From Morinoia aosen (Eukaryota > Arthropoda > Malacostraca > Amphipoda > Talitridae), in NCBI GenBank assembly GCA_030386875.1, contig CM059558.1, positions 3,295,501 to 3,359,500 on the forward strand: a DNA stretch of 64,000 bases, in the 5' to 3' direction. This document shows positions 47,419 to 57,734 of this stretch, in pieces. The stretch's first letter is position 1; each line of letters begins with the position of its first letter. The position numbers and the translations under genes are program-made. A model generated the notes under the pieces. The model worked only from the letters and a program-made list of their open reading frames with translations, was not told where the DNA came from and ran no database searches.

Positions 47419-48103
47419 ATACCAAACTGTACGACTTACGACCGACGGTCTTACTATGTTCACATTTTAGTATTGTGTGATTTTTGTTTCAATGATAAAT
47501 TTTAAGTCGCAATTAATTTAGAAGCTTCTTTATATAATCATATGTGTTTGTTTAAGTTCAGGTTATTGATGTCGAACACTTTTCTATCACATTCAATGTT
47601 CTATCGCCTTAAAAGCTCTTTCACTTTCAAAATATTTCGAATTTAAATGTTTTATGACATTAAAAGTTCTTTCACATTGAAAATGTATCGAATTAAAAGT
47701 AGTATCACATTCAACTGTATCGCATTTGATTTTACAGCTAAGGTTTGCACCTGCTCGAGGGCATTACACGGGTCATTACACTCCGTTTGTTTAGAAACAC
47801 GGGAGCTCAATGTTGCGGGACCGTGTTCTGGCACCCCAAGTTGTTTTGGGAAGGCAGCTCCGATTTGTTTTGGAACTTCGCCCGGCAGCAGAGGAGGCGT
47901 GAGAGACTCGCAGAGTGTAGACATGTTTAGGGTCTGTAACGTGCAGACATCTGTTGGTTTCTTTTCATGTTCACTATTCTTTCATTTCCTTGTTTTTTTT
48001 TACGATGATTTATTTACTTTGTTTAAATTAAATGGCCATGCTAATTTGATCTGTATTTGTTTCCAATTTCAGATTGCGCACGCATCGTTTCCTGACCTTC
48101 ACG

Positions 48104-48421
48104 ATGGGGAACAGATTAACTCACATCTCGGTGGAAGCGCTCACCAATGCGTTAGAGAACCACCAAGGACGTGTTTCCAAGGATTGGATCGCTGCGAACG
48201 CGTTGGTAGACATCCTGCCTGACCGCGTTACAGATTTAGGACTTCTCCTTCTTTTCCCAGCGACAATAGCGATAGGAGTCTGTCTATTCTATTTCCGTCG
48301 TGAGCTAAATATGCTTGGAGAAAGGTTCCGGTCTGAAGACGCGTTGCTCCGTCGTCAGATGCTCAGGTCGAGCACTGCCGATCCACCGTTACGTCATCCA
48401 CAGGCGACGAGCGAGATGTAG
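48104..48421 (+). CDS. Third ORF of the gypsy element: small membrane protein candidate
   Basis: About 105 residues starting MGNRLTHISVEALTNALE. A hydrophobic stretch LGLLLLFPATIAIGVCLFYF is flanked by charges (RRELN after it), so one membrane segment is likely. Met-Gly-x-x-x-Thr at the start would suit N-myristoylation. A strong acceptor-like tract (TTTGTTTCCAATTTCAG) ends 32 bases before the ATG, as expected if this frame is expressed from a spliced message. There is no resemblance to a known envelope. Confidence 0.45.
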   Translation: MGNRLTHISVEALTNALENHQGRVSKDWIAANALVDILPDRVTDLGLLLLFPATIAIGVCLFYFRRELNMLGERFRSEDALLRRQMLRSSTADPPLRHPQATSEM

Positions 48422-49691
48422 GCGTCGCGTGGAATACTTGTGAGACGGTAATGTTGTTACACTCGAATATCGTTTAGCGACAACGATGTTTCTTTTCTTG
48501 TAATCGGAATGTTTAGTGTTTAACTTCAATATATACTCAGGAATTAACTTTTAGATTTTGCGTTGTTTTTCTACTTTTCTATTTGTATGCGTATTATACA
48601 CTTTACCGTATTGGCGATGATGTTCGCGAAGAATAACATTTTAAAGTATAACAGTATGTATTAATGCATCTCCGATTTCATTAAATGGTCCGATACGAAT
48701 GGGTTATCATTACATTTCAATAGCAATGCGTTAAAACTTTCGTGATAGTTTAGTTTCATTGTTGACGAATGTATTGTTTAATCAATTTTCACGGGAGGTA
48801 TAAATATTCTATTGTTAATTATGGTTGTATAAAATTTTTCTGGTTCATGTTTTCATGTCTTACGTTGCTACTTTCTATTTTCATTTTCCCAAGTTAGCAA
48901 TTGAAATGATTATCAAAAATCCTATAATATATTTGCGATACTTGTGTATTCAGGGCATATGTTATCGTACCTATACGAGGTACATTGATGCGTTGTTTCA
49001 AAATTTTGTATCTTGCGTAATAAATAAATACTTCTTTTCAACTTTTTTCAAGAGTAATTAAAATTTATTTCATGTATTTCCTTGTTCATTTAGTGTTACA
49101 TAAGATAACTGCGAGTATTAATAATGTATTTTTTTCTTTTCATGCTTGCGTTTTATTTGCGAATTGTTCTTTACGTAATAACGATTGAAAAGATAGTTAA
49201 ATGTTTGTTCCTTTATCCGTGGATTTTTTTCGTTTCCTATTGCTACATGTTCTTGCTGCCTTTAAAGGTAAACGGGTATTTCAATGTTGCGTATTGTAAA
49301 CTTCGGTTTCCGACGCGTTTTTATACTTACGGATTTTCTTTTGTCGTTTCATAAGATATATTAATTGTTGTTCTAATATTGAAATTTTCTGTGCGAGAGT
49401 TTGTTGATAAAAGAAAATTTTCATGAATTTATAATCGTGCTGTTGTACTGCGAAGACTGATTTCAATTTTTGTGGTAGGGGGTATAGTTGATGATTGCAT
49501 TCACGCGATAACTAACCCAATTTAATTCGATGCATTGCCGACACTGATAAATGAAAATTGTTTTACGACCACAGAGCGAATTTCATTTCGGGATAATTAT
49601 ACTATGATGTTTTAGTCTCTTTTATTAAATTATAAATTACGATTCTTAACTGAGATTGATGATTTTTGGAAATAGTAACTTGTTATGGCAT

Positions 49692-49703
49692 GGGGGGGGG
49701 AGG
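49692..49703 (+). promoter_or_regulatory. Polypurine tract of the gypsy element
   Basis: GGGGGGGGGAGG lies two bases upstream of the 3' LTR, the usual place for the plus-strand primer. Confidence 0.7.
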
Positions 49704-49705
49704 TG

Positions 49706-49976
49706 TATGCCGTCACAAGTACGCATCCTCCCTGTGCGTATGTTCATACGTGTTCAAGACTACGCTCTAGAGCGGGCTAACCCCAATGCGCTTTGCTGTG
49801 TCAGCAATGTTAGGACTATATAAGGCTTGTGCGGAGCCTCCTCTGCGCACTTGAACCGAGTTCTACCCTGTACTAAGTTCTCTACTATTAAACTCGCACA
49901 GTAACCTGCGTATTCACTCTACCCTCCGAAGTCGCAACCCTAAAGATATAGACTCATAGATAAAAGGGGCGCGACA
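49706..49976 (+). repeat. 3' LTR of the gypsy element
   Basis: Same length and ends as the 5' LTR. The only difference I saw is GAACCGAG here against GGACCGAG there. Confidence 0.93.
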
Positions 49977-50029
49977 ACTTTCCCACAGGGGGATACAACT
50001 ATTGTATCTATGGGAATTAGCGCTCCCAG

Positions 50030-50475
50030 GGGAATTATGTGAGGGCCCGAGCTAAGGGTTAGGTAGGCTTTCTTTTTGTTCAAATAGAATCGGTTTTTGT
50101 TTTGTTATGGACCATTCTTTTTCGGTTCACTGCTCTCCTGTTTTTCAGCACCTACTACTGTCTACTTCAACTTTTTCTTGTTTCATGATCTTATTTCTTA
50201 GCTTACTGTTTCTATGCACTTAGTGTATAGATTCGTCGTTCCAACTCCAAACTAAATAGTGCCTTCATCCTTCCTGATCTTGGAGCATCTTTTTCGTGGT
50301 AAAGGGAGGCTAAAATTTTCTTATATAATAATCCCCTTTCTTAAGTTGCTGTTTCTATGCCTTTTCTTTCTGCAAAGATTCCGCGTTCCTTTATCTCTAT
50401 ATTAAAACGTGCCTTCCTCTTTTCTCTCTGTGAAACTTTTTTTTTAGTGATGGGGGAGACTTAAGATAACGTATA
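50030..50475 (+). repeat. Dispersed repeat, two tandem copies
   Basis: The first copy (about 50030-50335) ends GGTAAAGGGAGGCTAAAATT followed by TTCTTATATAATAAT, and a shortened second copy follows to about 50475. The same end, GGTTAAGGGAGGCTAAAACT plus an (AAT)n tail, is seen at 62130-62350. Family unknown. The (AAT)n end suggests a retroposed element. Confidence 0.7.
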
Positions 50476-50903
50476 ATCTGATCATCTACCTCAGAAACTG
50501 GTAACATTCTATGCCCTATTCCAAAATTTGATTGAACCGATTACTCTGATGCAGATCAATTTTCCAATTACATTCTTTTGTACACAAAACGCAATCATTG
50601 TTCCATCGGATCAGTCCTGAAATGTAGATACATCTTCAGAAAATTACAGTGTCATTTTTGACCAACGTCTAGCTCATAGTTTCTAATTTCCCAGTAGAAA
50701 ATTAATTAGAACAAGGAATGTGCCTCCATGTATGAAAAAATTAAATTTTTAATTGTAGTGCACCACTGAAAGCTTAGCTTGAACTGAGCGGGTGGGTGGG
50801 TCAATAGAAGTGATATAATTCCCCCCTTGTTAAGTGCTGCAGTAACTAAGAATCCTGACCATCCTTTACAATTAACCGAAACTTACTTTTGCTACTTCAT
50901 CAG

Positions 50904-51057
50904 ACGTGTTGGCATTCGACAAGATTGTTAAAAGCGACACGGGGTCCTGGCCCTTGCCTCTCGAGGTCCATATCATTGGGATGACACAAAAGGAGCACTT
51001 CCATTGGGTGAAGTCTATCCTGTCGTCCCTGTACAAAATTGCCCAGCCTAAAATGGG
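50904..51057 (+). CDS. Internal exon of an unrecognised host gene (partner of 36776-36921)
   Basis: TTTTGCTACTTCATCAG precedes and GG|GTGAGT follows a 154-nt block encoding VLAFDKIVKSDTGSWPLPL, EVHIIGMTQKEHFHWVKS and ILSSLYKIAQPKMG. The leading AC completes a Tyr codon with the last T of the exon at 36921, so the two would read SYDV-Y-VLAFDKIV. WPLPLEVHIIG looks like a beta strand within a folded domain. The protein family is not recognised. The gene continues downstream after this window's LINE and LTR insertions, or ends at an exon I did not find. Confidence 0.62.
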
Positions 51058-51297
51058 GTGAGTTGGACTGTTCCAGGTTTTGATTTAATGAACCTTTCTA
51101 ATCTAGCAGCTTTTTATAAAAGAAAATGCACTGGAAAGCAATAGAATCAATTTTTCTTAACTTCCATTGATGAAATAAATTATACCCTACTTCTTCTAAT
51201 CAAAATTCTGAGGACCCTGGAATGGATACAGTTGTTAAAAAGAAGCTGATCAGGGTTGTGCATGTAATGAGTTGAGTAATAATAATTTTCCTGTCAG

Positions 51298-51410
51298 TGG
51301 CATCGTAGATACACACCTATGTTACCTGTGGTATCATGGATCCGCACCTGTGATACCTGTGGTATCATGGATACACACCGGTGATAGCAGTGGTATAATA
51401 GATACCGTTC
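51298..51410. repeat. About 33-bp tandem repeat, roughly four units
   Basis: Units built on ACACCTGTGATACCTGTGG and TATCATGGAT, with changes. Confidence 0.75.
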
Positions 51411-52114
51411 AAGTAGATTTTAATTATTTAGAATTTGTCTGGCACAATGTAAATAGAAAAATATATGTCTCAATATGCATATTATTACAATGGGGATTAA
51501 AAGAGAAGTATATATATAGGCATCGGTAAAATAGACGTAAATTAGCGGTATAACTGCAGCACCAGTAGTCAGGATACAAAGAAGGCCCTCACGACGAGGG
51601 TCATCACACAAACACAGTTGTAACTTACACAAATGTAACTGCCAGCGCTGCAAGTGTTGTGTTCAGTTGTGGCAGGCGTCAGTTTGCCGTCACTCGTGTG
51701 TTCTTCCAATGACCATCAGCAAGTCACGAGGACAATCTTGTCGTGTGTTGGTATCTACTTGCCGGCCCTGTGTTGGCTCACGGACAGCTGCGTCTTGCGT
51801 TTTGGTGCCGTACCAAATCTAAATGATCTCAAATTGGCGTTGAAAGAAAATACTATCACGGGAATCTTGAAGACTAACTACGCATGAAAATGTATCGTAA
51901 GATATATCTTGAGTTTGCGTAGTATCAGGGAGGAAGTATGATGGTAGCAAAGCTGTGGTGCGGGAGTTTATGAGCACCGGAGGGTAACGCAGAATGTAGA
52001 GCATTGAGTTCCAGTCCTTGAGGTATATATCTTCTAATGATGGTATCGCTTCAATTTCTGTATTTTTACTGCGGTGATTACTGATTAACAGCAGCACAAG
52101 TACTTTTCTATTTT

Positions 52115-53340
52115 AGCAGAGCATGTATGAGAGCAGGGAATGAGGTGAGTGGTTCCCAGTTGTGACAGGTGTGAGAGAGGGATGTGTGATGTTGCCGTAG
52201 TTGTTCAATTTGTTAATGGATGGTGTGGTGAGAGAAGTGATTGCAAGAGTGTTAAAAGGTGCGCAGTTGGTGGGACAAAATGATACGAATTGGGAAGTGT
52301 GGCAGCTGTTGTTTGCAGATGATACAGCGCTTGTGGCTGATTCAGAGGAAAAACTGCGGAGACTGGTTGCAGAGTTTGGTAGAGCTGGCGAAAGGAGTAA
52401 GTTGAGAGTGAATGTAAATATAAGCAAGGTGATGAGATGTTCAAGAGGTGGAGTTTTTGGAACAATGGATGTGTGGATGAATGATGAAGTGTTAGAGGAG
52501 GTAAAGTATTTTAAGTACCTCGGGTCGGACGGGCTGTGAATGATAGTATGGAAGTAGAAGTGAGACATCAAGTGAGTGAAGGCTGCAAGACATTGGGTGC
52601 AATGGGGAAAGTTTTTGAATGCAGGAATATGAGTGTGAGTGCTAAAAAGGGACTGTTTGAAAGCTCAATCGGGTTAGTTTTGTTGTATAGAGCAGAGGAG
52701 TGGGTTTTGAGAGCAACTGAGGAAGAAGCAGGATGTGTTTGTGATAAAGTGTTTGGAAAACATGTTTGTAGTAACAAGAAGGGATCGGATTAGAAATGAG
52801 TTTGTTAAAGAGCAGACGGGTGTTGTCGAAAAGATGAGCAGGCGAGTGGATGAAAGAGTGTTAGAATGGTTTGGGCATGTTGAAGGAATAAATGCTGAGC
52901 GGCTGGTAAAGGAGAATTATGCGTCGGAGGTGAGTGGTATTAGAGCGCGAGGAAGGTCTCGGATGAGTTGGATGGATGGGTTGAAACGGGCATTGTATGA
53001 GAGGGGTCTGACTGTGGCCGTGGCGAGAGGGATGGCTGCGGACAGAAGTGAGTAAAAGCTGTATTTGACGCGGTCACTGGAAGCCTGCCCGCATGTGATG
53101 GGGTATTTGGTCTGACCTGTCCTGTGCGGGAGGAGGCTGCACACAAATGAAGCGGTCGGGGTAAACCACCTATGGCTGTCGGGCCTGTCTGTTGAAAAAG
53201 GTTGTGCTGAGCTGCTATTTATCCTGGCAGTTCTGGTGCGGCCAGTGCTGCCTCTCTCACCTCCTGGTGATAAAGGATGAATGATTGTGGCTTGCTGTTG
53301 GCTTCCATCCCGTACGGTGGTAAAGTCTGATATATGTATG
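52115..53340 (+). mobile_element. LINE, 5'-truncated: reverse transcriptase end and 3' UTR
   Basis: The plus strand encodes the reverse transcriptase end with LFNLLMDGVVREVIAR, QLLFADDTALVADSEEKL (the F-A-D-D box, intact) and VNISKVMRCSR, then YFKYLGSDG. After at least one stop (at the end of the 52201-52539 frame) and one further frame change, the C-terminal part follows: RVLEWFGHVEGINAERL, then GRSRMSWMDGLKRALYERG. The stop at 53053 is followed by about 285 bp of 3' UTR. This style of LINE is common in crustaceans. I did not fix the clade (RTE, I or CR1-like remain possible). Confidence 0.85.
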
Positions 53341-53569
53341 TAATGTTATTACTTGGTTATTTTTAGGAATATTTAAATTCTATTGCTCCTGTTAGCTGTT
53401 GGTATTTTTAGGATTGGTGTAACAGGACCAAACTCCTGCTCGAGTGCCTCTCATGCAATGCCTGTCTTCTGCATTTGCCCTTCTTAACACACCCACTCTC
53501 AGCGCTGGCTGCGTCTCGAGTGACTCGTGGAGAGCAACTTTGTAATCCCTATAGACCGACCGGGGTTGA

Positions 53570-53670
53570 AAATTTGGCCGGGGCCGGGGCCGGGGTCAAC
53601 AAAGTTTTCATTGCCGGGGCCGGGCCGGGGCCGGGGTTATCAAATTTACCATGGCCGGGGCCGGGGTTCA
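53570..53670. repeat. GGCCGGGGCC-rich tract
   Basis: GCCGGGGCCGGG units separated by short AT-rich spacers, about three groups. Any frame across it gives Gly-Pro repeats and is not a gene. Confidence 0.8.
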
Positions 53671-54016
53671 GACCATCTTAGGACGTGTCACGATGACGTA
53701 ATACACAACACCGGTAAGTGGCTCAATGCATGTTGAATTACGGTAGCGGTTGGGTGTGTATTTATGTCAAGTCAATAAAGTCTTGTAGACTTGCAATTGC
53801 AGTGCTTGTTGAATTAATTAATACAGAAACAATTATAGTAATTAAATATACCGGGTGTTCCACAAAAATGTCCCCGACTTTTAAATTGATTCTATCTCCG
53901 CTTTAAATTAACATATTTGAATTGTCTTTTTTTCACAATGTGGTAAATATTGTTTCCTTTTCGAATAATTTAATAGAATTAAAAGTGCGATTTTTGTGAA
54001 TTATAATACGTAAAAT

Positions 54017-55000
54017 TGTCGATACCGTCGTGCGGTCGACGTGAGGGTTCGTGGAAAAGGGGCTGTCTTCTGTACAGCTACCTTTTCCGGGGCGCTAGCT
54101 TTTCTTCGCAGCTGCCCTTCCTGAGGTTCGTGTGGGTACCGCCTACGCCGTAATCAGTCCGTTAGGGCAACAGAAGTGAATTCTGTTAGTGCCGAACTAC
54201 GGCGGTACCGTTGTGTGTGGGGGGTGAGGTTAGTGTGGGTACCACCTGCGCCGTATTCAGTCCGCTAGGGCAACAGAAGTAAATTCTGTTATGTGCCGAA
54301 CTACGGTGGTACCGCTAGGGTGAGGTGTGTGTGTGTGGGTACCACATACGCCGTAATAAGTCCGCAAGGGCAACAGAAGTAAATTCTGTTAGTGCCAAAC
54401 TACGGTGGTACCGTTAGGAAGACGAGCAACTGTCTGCGCCGTATGAGACCGCTAGGGCAACAGAAGTGAATTCTGTTAGTGCCGAACTGCGACAGCGTCT
54501 TCCTATCGACAAACCATGCGAAATAGTTCGTCCTTCCGAGGTGGCTCCTTAAACCCCTTATTAGGCGAGGTGTCGTATAAGCCTAAATCCTGAGTCAACA
54601 TGGAGAAAGGAAACTCTTTTGACCTCAGGGTGTGACTTGTTTAATGCTGAATCTCTTTGAAGTCCCTATCACATACACTGATATATTTTAACAAAGACAG
54701 TGATTTATTTTCTATTGCAAAAATAGTGCGTACAGACGTGAGCTACTGCATAACAGGGTACAACACTCAAAATTGCATTTAAAATATTAGTCGTATTTAG
54801 CTAGATAACACAAGAAACATTGGAATATCGGCATGTAATACAAATGATATTTAAGGGCTAACTAAAGTAAATGCACAAACGCAACATCAGCGCGGGGAAA
54901 TAGATAAGTCGGCGTTCAGAGAGCTGGACACATGAAGAAAATACTTAAGATTATGGGTAACTAACACAAAAAGGCTCGACAACCCCTGTGCGGCCTGACA
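54017..55000 (-). repeat. 3' LTR of the Gmr1-like element (left copy)
   Basis: Bounded by TGTCGATACCGTCG and GCGGCCTGACA on the plus strand. It contains four tandem palindromic units (54135-54506). Confidence 0.92.
54135..54506. repeat. Four nested-palindrome units inside the left LTR
   Basis: Each unit of about 75-90 bp has outer arms such as GGTACCGCC...GGCGGTACC and an inner palindrome AACAGAAGTxAATTCTGTT. Units start near 54135, 54238, 54338 and 54417. The last has different outer arms (GGAAGACG...CGTCTTCC). The same four units lie in the right LTR. Confidence 0.88.
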
Positions 55001-55022
55001 CGCCCGGGGGAGGGTGTCTCTG

Positions 55023-57644
55023 CTACGATAGCCGAGACAGGAATTCTGCAAGGTGGTTGTCGACTCCCGGAAGGTGTTCGGCTCGGAACCTGAAAAGGTT
55101 GAAATACAAAGCCCAGCGTTTCAATCGGGGGTTCAACTTGTCTGCCTGTTGCAAATAAAGGAGCGGTCGATGGTCGGTTTGTAACACAAATTCTCGTCCA
55201 TACAGGTAGACCTCAAACTTCTGTAGAGCCCAGTAGATGCTTAACGCTTCTTTTTCAATGGTAGAATAGTTTATTTCTGCTCCTCTCAGTCGACGTGAAG
55301 CATATGCTACCGGCGCGTAGTGACGGAAGTCTCGTTTGCTTGGCTGGAGGAGAGCTGCTCCAAGTCCAGTTTGGGAGGCATCTGTCCTCAGAATGAAAGG
55401 ACATCTGGGGTCTGGTAACTGTAAGACCGGTCTCTTGACTAACGCTGTCTTCAAACTTTCGAACAGATCTTCTGTTGTATCGGTCCAAGGTATTTGTTCT
55501 GGGGAGTTCTTCTTCAGGAAATCATGGAGTTTAGATGTCAGTTGAGAGTAGTTAGGAATGTACTGTTGGTAGTACCCAACTGTACCGAGAAAACTTCGGA
55601 GCTCCCGTTTGGTTTTTGGGAGTGGAGCCGATTTCAAGGCTTCGACTCGGTTCTCCAGAGGCTGGATCTGATTACTGCTCAGTTGATGACCCAAATACTG
55701 GAGGCTGTTAAATCCGAATTCGCATTTGGACGGCTTCGCCTTAAGGCCATGTCGAGAGAGAGCTTCGAACAGTTTAGCTAATGCTGTGCAATGATCTTCC
55801 CAGGTTGTCGAGGCGATTAAGATGTCGTCCATGTAGACCTCGGTGTCTTGCAGTCCTGCAGTGACTTGACGTATAAGGCGGGAAAAAGTGGCTGGAGCAT
55901 TTGCTAGGCCGAAAGGCAGTACGTTGAATTCATAGAGGCCAGACCTAGTTTTGAAGGCGGTGTATTGGCGGGACTCAGGGTGTAGAGGTACTTGCCAATA
56001 TCCACTGGTCAGATCCATTTTGCTGAATATTGTTTTGCCAGCTAAATTGGTGAAAATAGCAGTGGTGTCTGCTATCGGCTCGGCATCGAATACTGTCAGG
56101 CTGTTGAGGTGCCTGCAGTCCAGACGAAATCGGTGGGTTCCGTCTTTCTTCCGGACAGCAAGGAGCGGTGAATAATAAGGTGATGTGGATGGCGTCACGA
56201 TTCCCATCTTCATCCATTTCTCTAAACTTGACCGCAGTTCAGGCTCCAGCGCTAAGGGAAGTGGATACGAATGTTGAAGTCGAAAACTGGAAGGGTCCAT
56301 CAATTTTATTTCATGAACTGCCGTGCTGGTTCTTCCGGGAGTATCTGTGAAAAGATCGCGATATTCTTCAAGTAGTTCCTGGAGTTCTGAGCGTTGTGTT
56401 GTAGTCAACGTAGAGGAGATGAGACAGTCTTCAATGGTTTCTCCGACGGGTGACGGTATCTCTGGTTCTTTCCGGTCGAGTTCTTCTTCTTCGCAGGTAG
56501 GTTCTAGGGCGAGGCCAACCGCTGCAAATGCTTCCTCTCCTCTCTCGTCGTCCTCCTCGCGATCTTTCTCGCTTGGTGAGGCGGAACTTTGCTGCTCCCG
56601 GTCGTGGTACTGGCGAAGGAGGTTGATGTGATAGACTTTGTTGTTTCCATCCACGTCCAATGTATAGGTATAGGTTCCCAGGCGTGATTTCACTGTATAG
56701 GGACCTTTCCAAGTCATAAGTAGCTTCTTTCGAGAATCGGGCAGAAATACGAGGACTTTATCTCCTTGCTTTAGAGTTCGCATCTTGGTACGTTTGTTGA
56801 AGAACTTGGCGCTTTTCTCTTGGCTCCTGTTTAGATTCTCGCGAGCGATTTTACATGTTTCTTTCAATCGGTGCTTCATTTCCATCAAATACTGAGCAGT
56901 GCTCGTGTCGTCTTGCAAGCTCCCATCGGTCCAGCATTCCTTGAGCACGGTTAAAGGTCCACGGACGCGATGGCCGTAGATGAGTTCGAAAGGAGAATTC
57001 CCGGTTGAGGCCTGAGGAGCGTCTCGATAAGCAAAAAGGAGTGAAGGCAGATACAGGTCCCAATCTCGCGGCTGTTCTACGGCTAACTTCCGCAACATGA
57101 CTTTGAGCGTACCATTGAAGCGTTCGACTATGCCGTTCGATTGGGCATGGTATAATGGCGTCAATCGGTGCTGGATACCGACGAGTTTCAGGAAAGCTTC
57201 GAAGGTTGCAGCTGTGAACTGAGTGCCGCTGTCGCTTGTTAGCGTGTGAGGGAAACCAACTCTGCTGCAGATTTCGAGTAGCTCCTGGGCGACTGTTTCT
57301 GCATCTATATGTCTGAGCGGGGCTGCGTCTGCGTACCGAGTTGCTTGGTCCACCACGGTGAGAATGTATCGGTGGCCACGTGCCGAAGCTGGTTGTAATG
57401 GGCCTACCAAATCAACACTGAGCGCGGAGAATGGAGTGGTGATCGGTGGGGTTGAGATAGGTGCCTTTCTTGGTCGAGATGGAGCGTGCGTCTGGCAGGT
57501 ATGGCAGGAGTGACAGTATTGGACCACATCTTTTGCTAGGGACGGCCAATAAAAATCGCGTTCTAGTCGAGCTTGAGTCTTCTTTTGGGAATAATGGCCA
57601 GCAAGTAGATTGTCATGAGCCATTTCCAAGATTTGTGGGCGCAC
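55023..57644 (-). mobile_element. pol of the Gmr1-like element: integrase - reverse transcriptase - RNase H
   Basis: 873 residues in one frame. The integrase zinc part (H..AGH, then CHSCHTC) and core come first (VDLVGPLQPA, TSDSGTQFTA, NGIVERFNG: the D, D, E triad). A GPYTVK-type module follows. Only after about residue 430 comes reverse transcriptase (LRSSLEKWMKMGIV, FRLDCRHLNS, VYMDDILIAS). RNase H ends it (FILRTDASQTGLGAALL, QTDHRPLLYL, PGVDNHLAEFLSRL). The enzyme order is the reverse of ordinary gypsy elements. Confidence 0.93.
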
Positions 57645-57734
57645 GCTTGCAGGTGCTACAAGTTGATGAGTTTCCTGACCGTCTCGTAACGTTTTCCGGT
57701 GGAGAATGCCGTCATGGAGTTCAAAGGTAATGAC

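Larger units (their letters stand above)
39931..49976 (+). mobile_element. Ty3/gypsy LTR element, young, nearly whole
   Basis: About 10.0 kb with two 271-bp terminal repeats that differ at only one position I could find, so the insertion is recent. Flanking ACTT on both sides looks like the target duplication. Inside, in order: primer-binding site, a 1.4-kb leader with a small ORF, gag with two zinc knuckles, a pol region (protease, reverse transcriptase, RNase H, integrase in the usual gypsy order), a roughly 2-kb 3' region with a third small ORF, and a purine tract. About two breaks in pol, otherwise it looks intact. It sits in the long intron between the exons at 36776 and 50904, in the same orientation as the gene. 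Confidence 0.93.

Noticed and set aside
47647-48222. 191-residue ORF after the gypsy pol region
   Set aside because: It overlaps the better-supported third ORF in another frame and has no coherent composition.
53850-53885. ACCGGGTGTTCCACAAAAATG as the start of a known transposon
   Set aside because: It resembles repeat starts common in animals, but only one end is visible and no family could be assigned.
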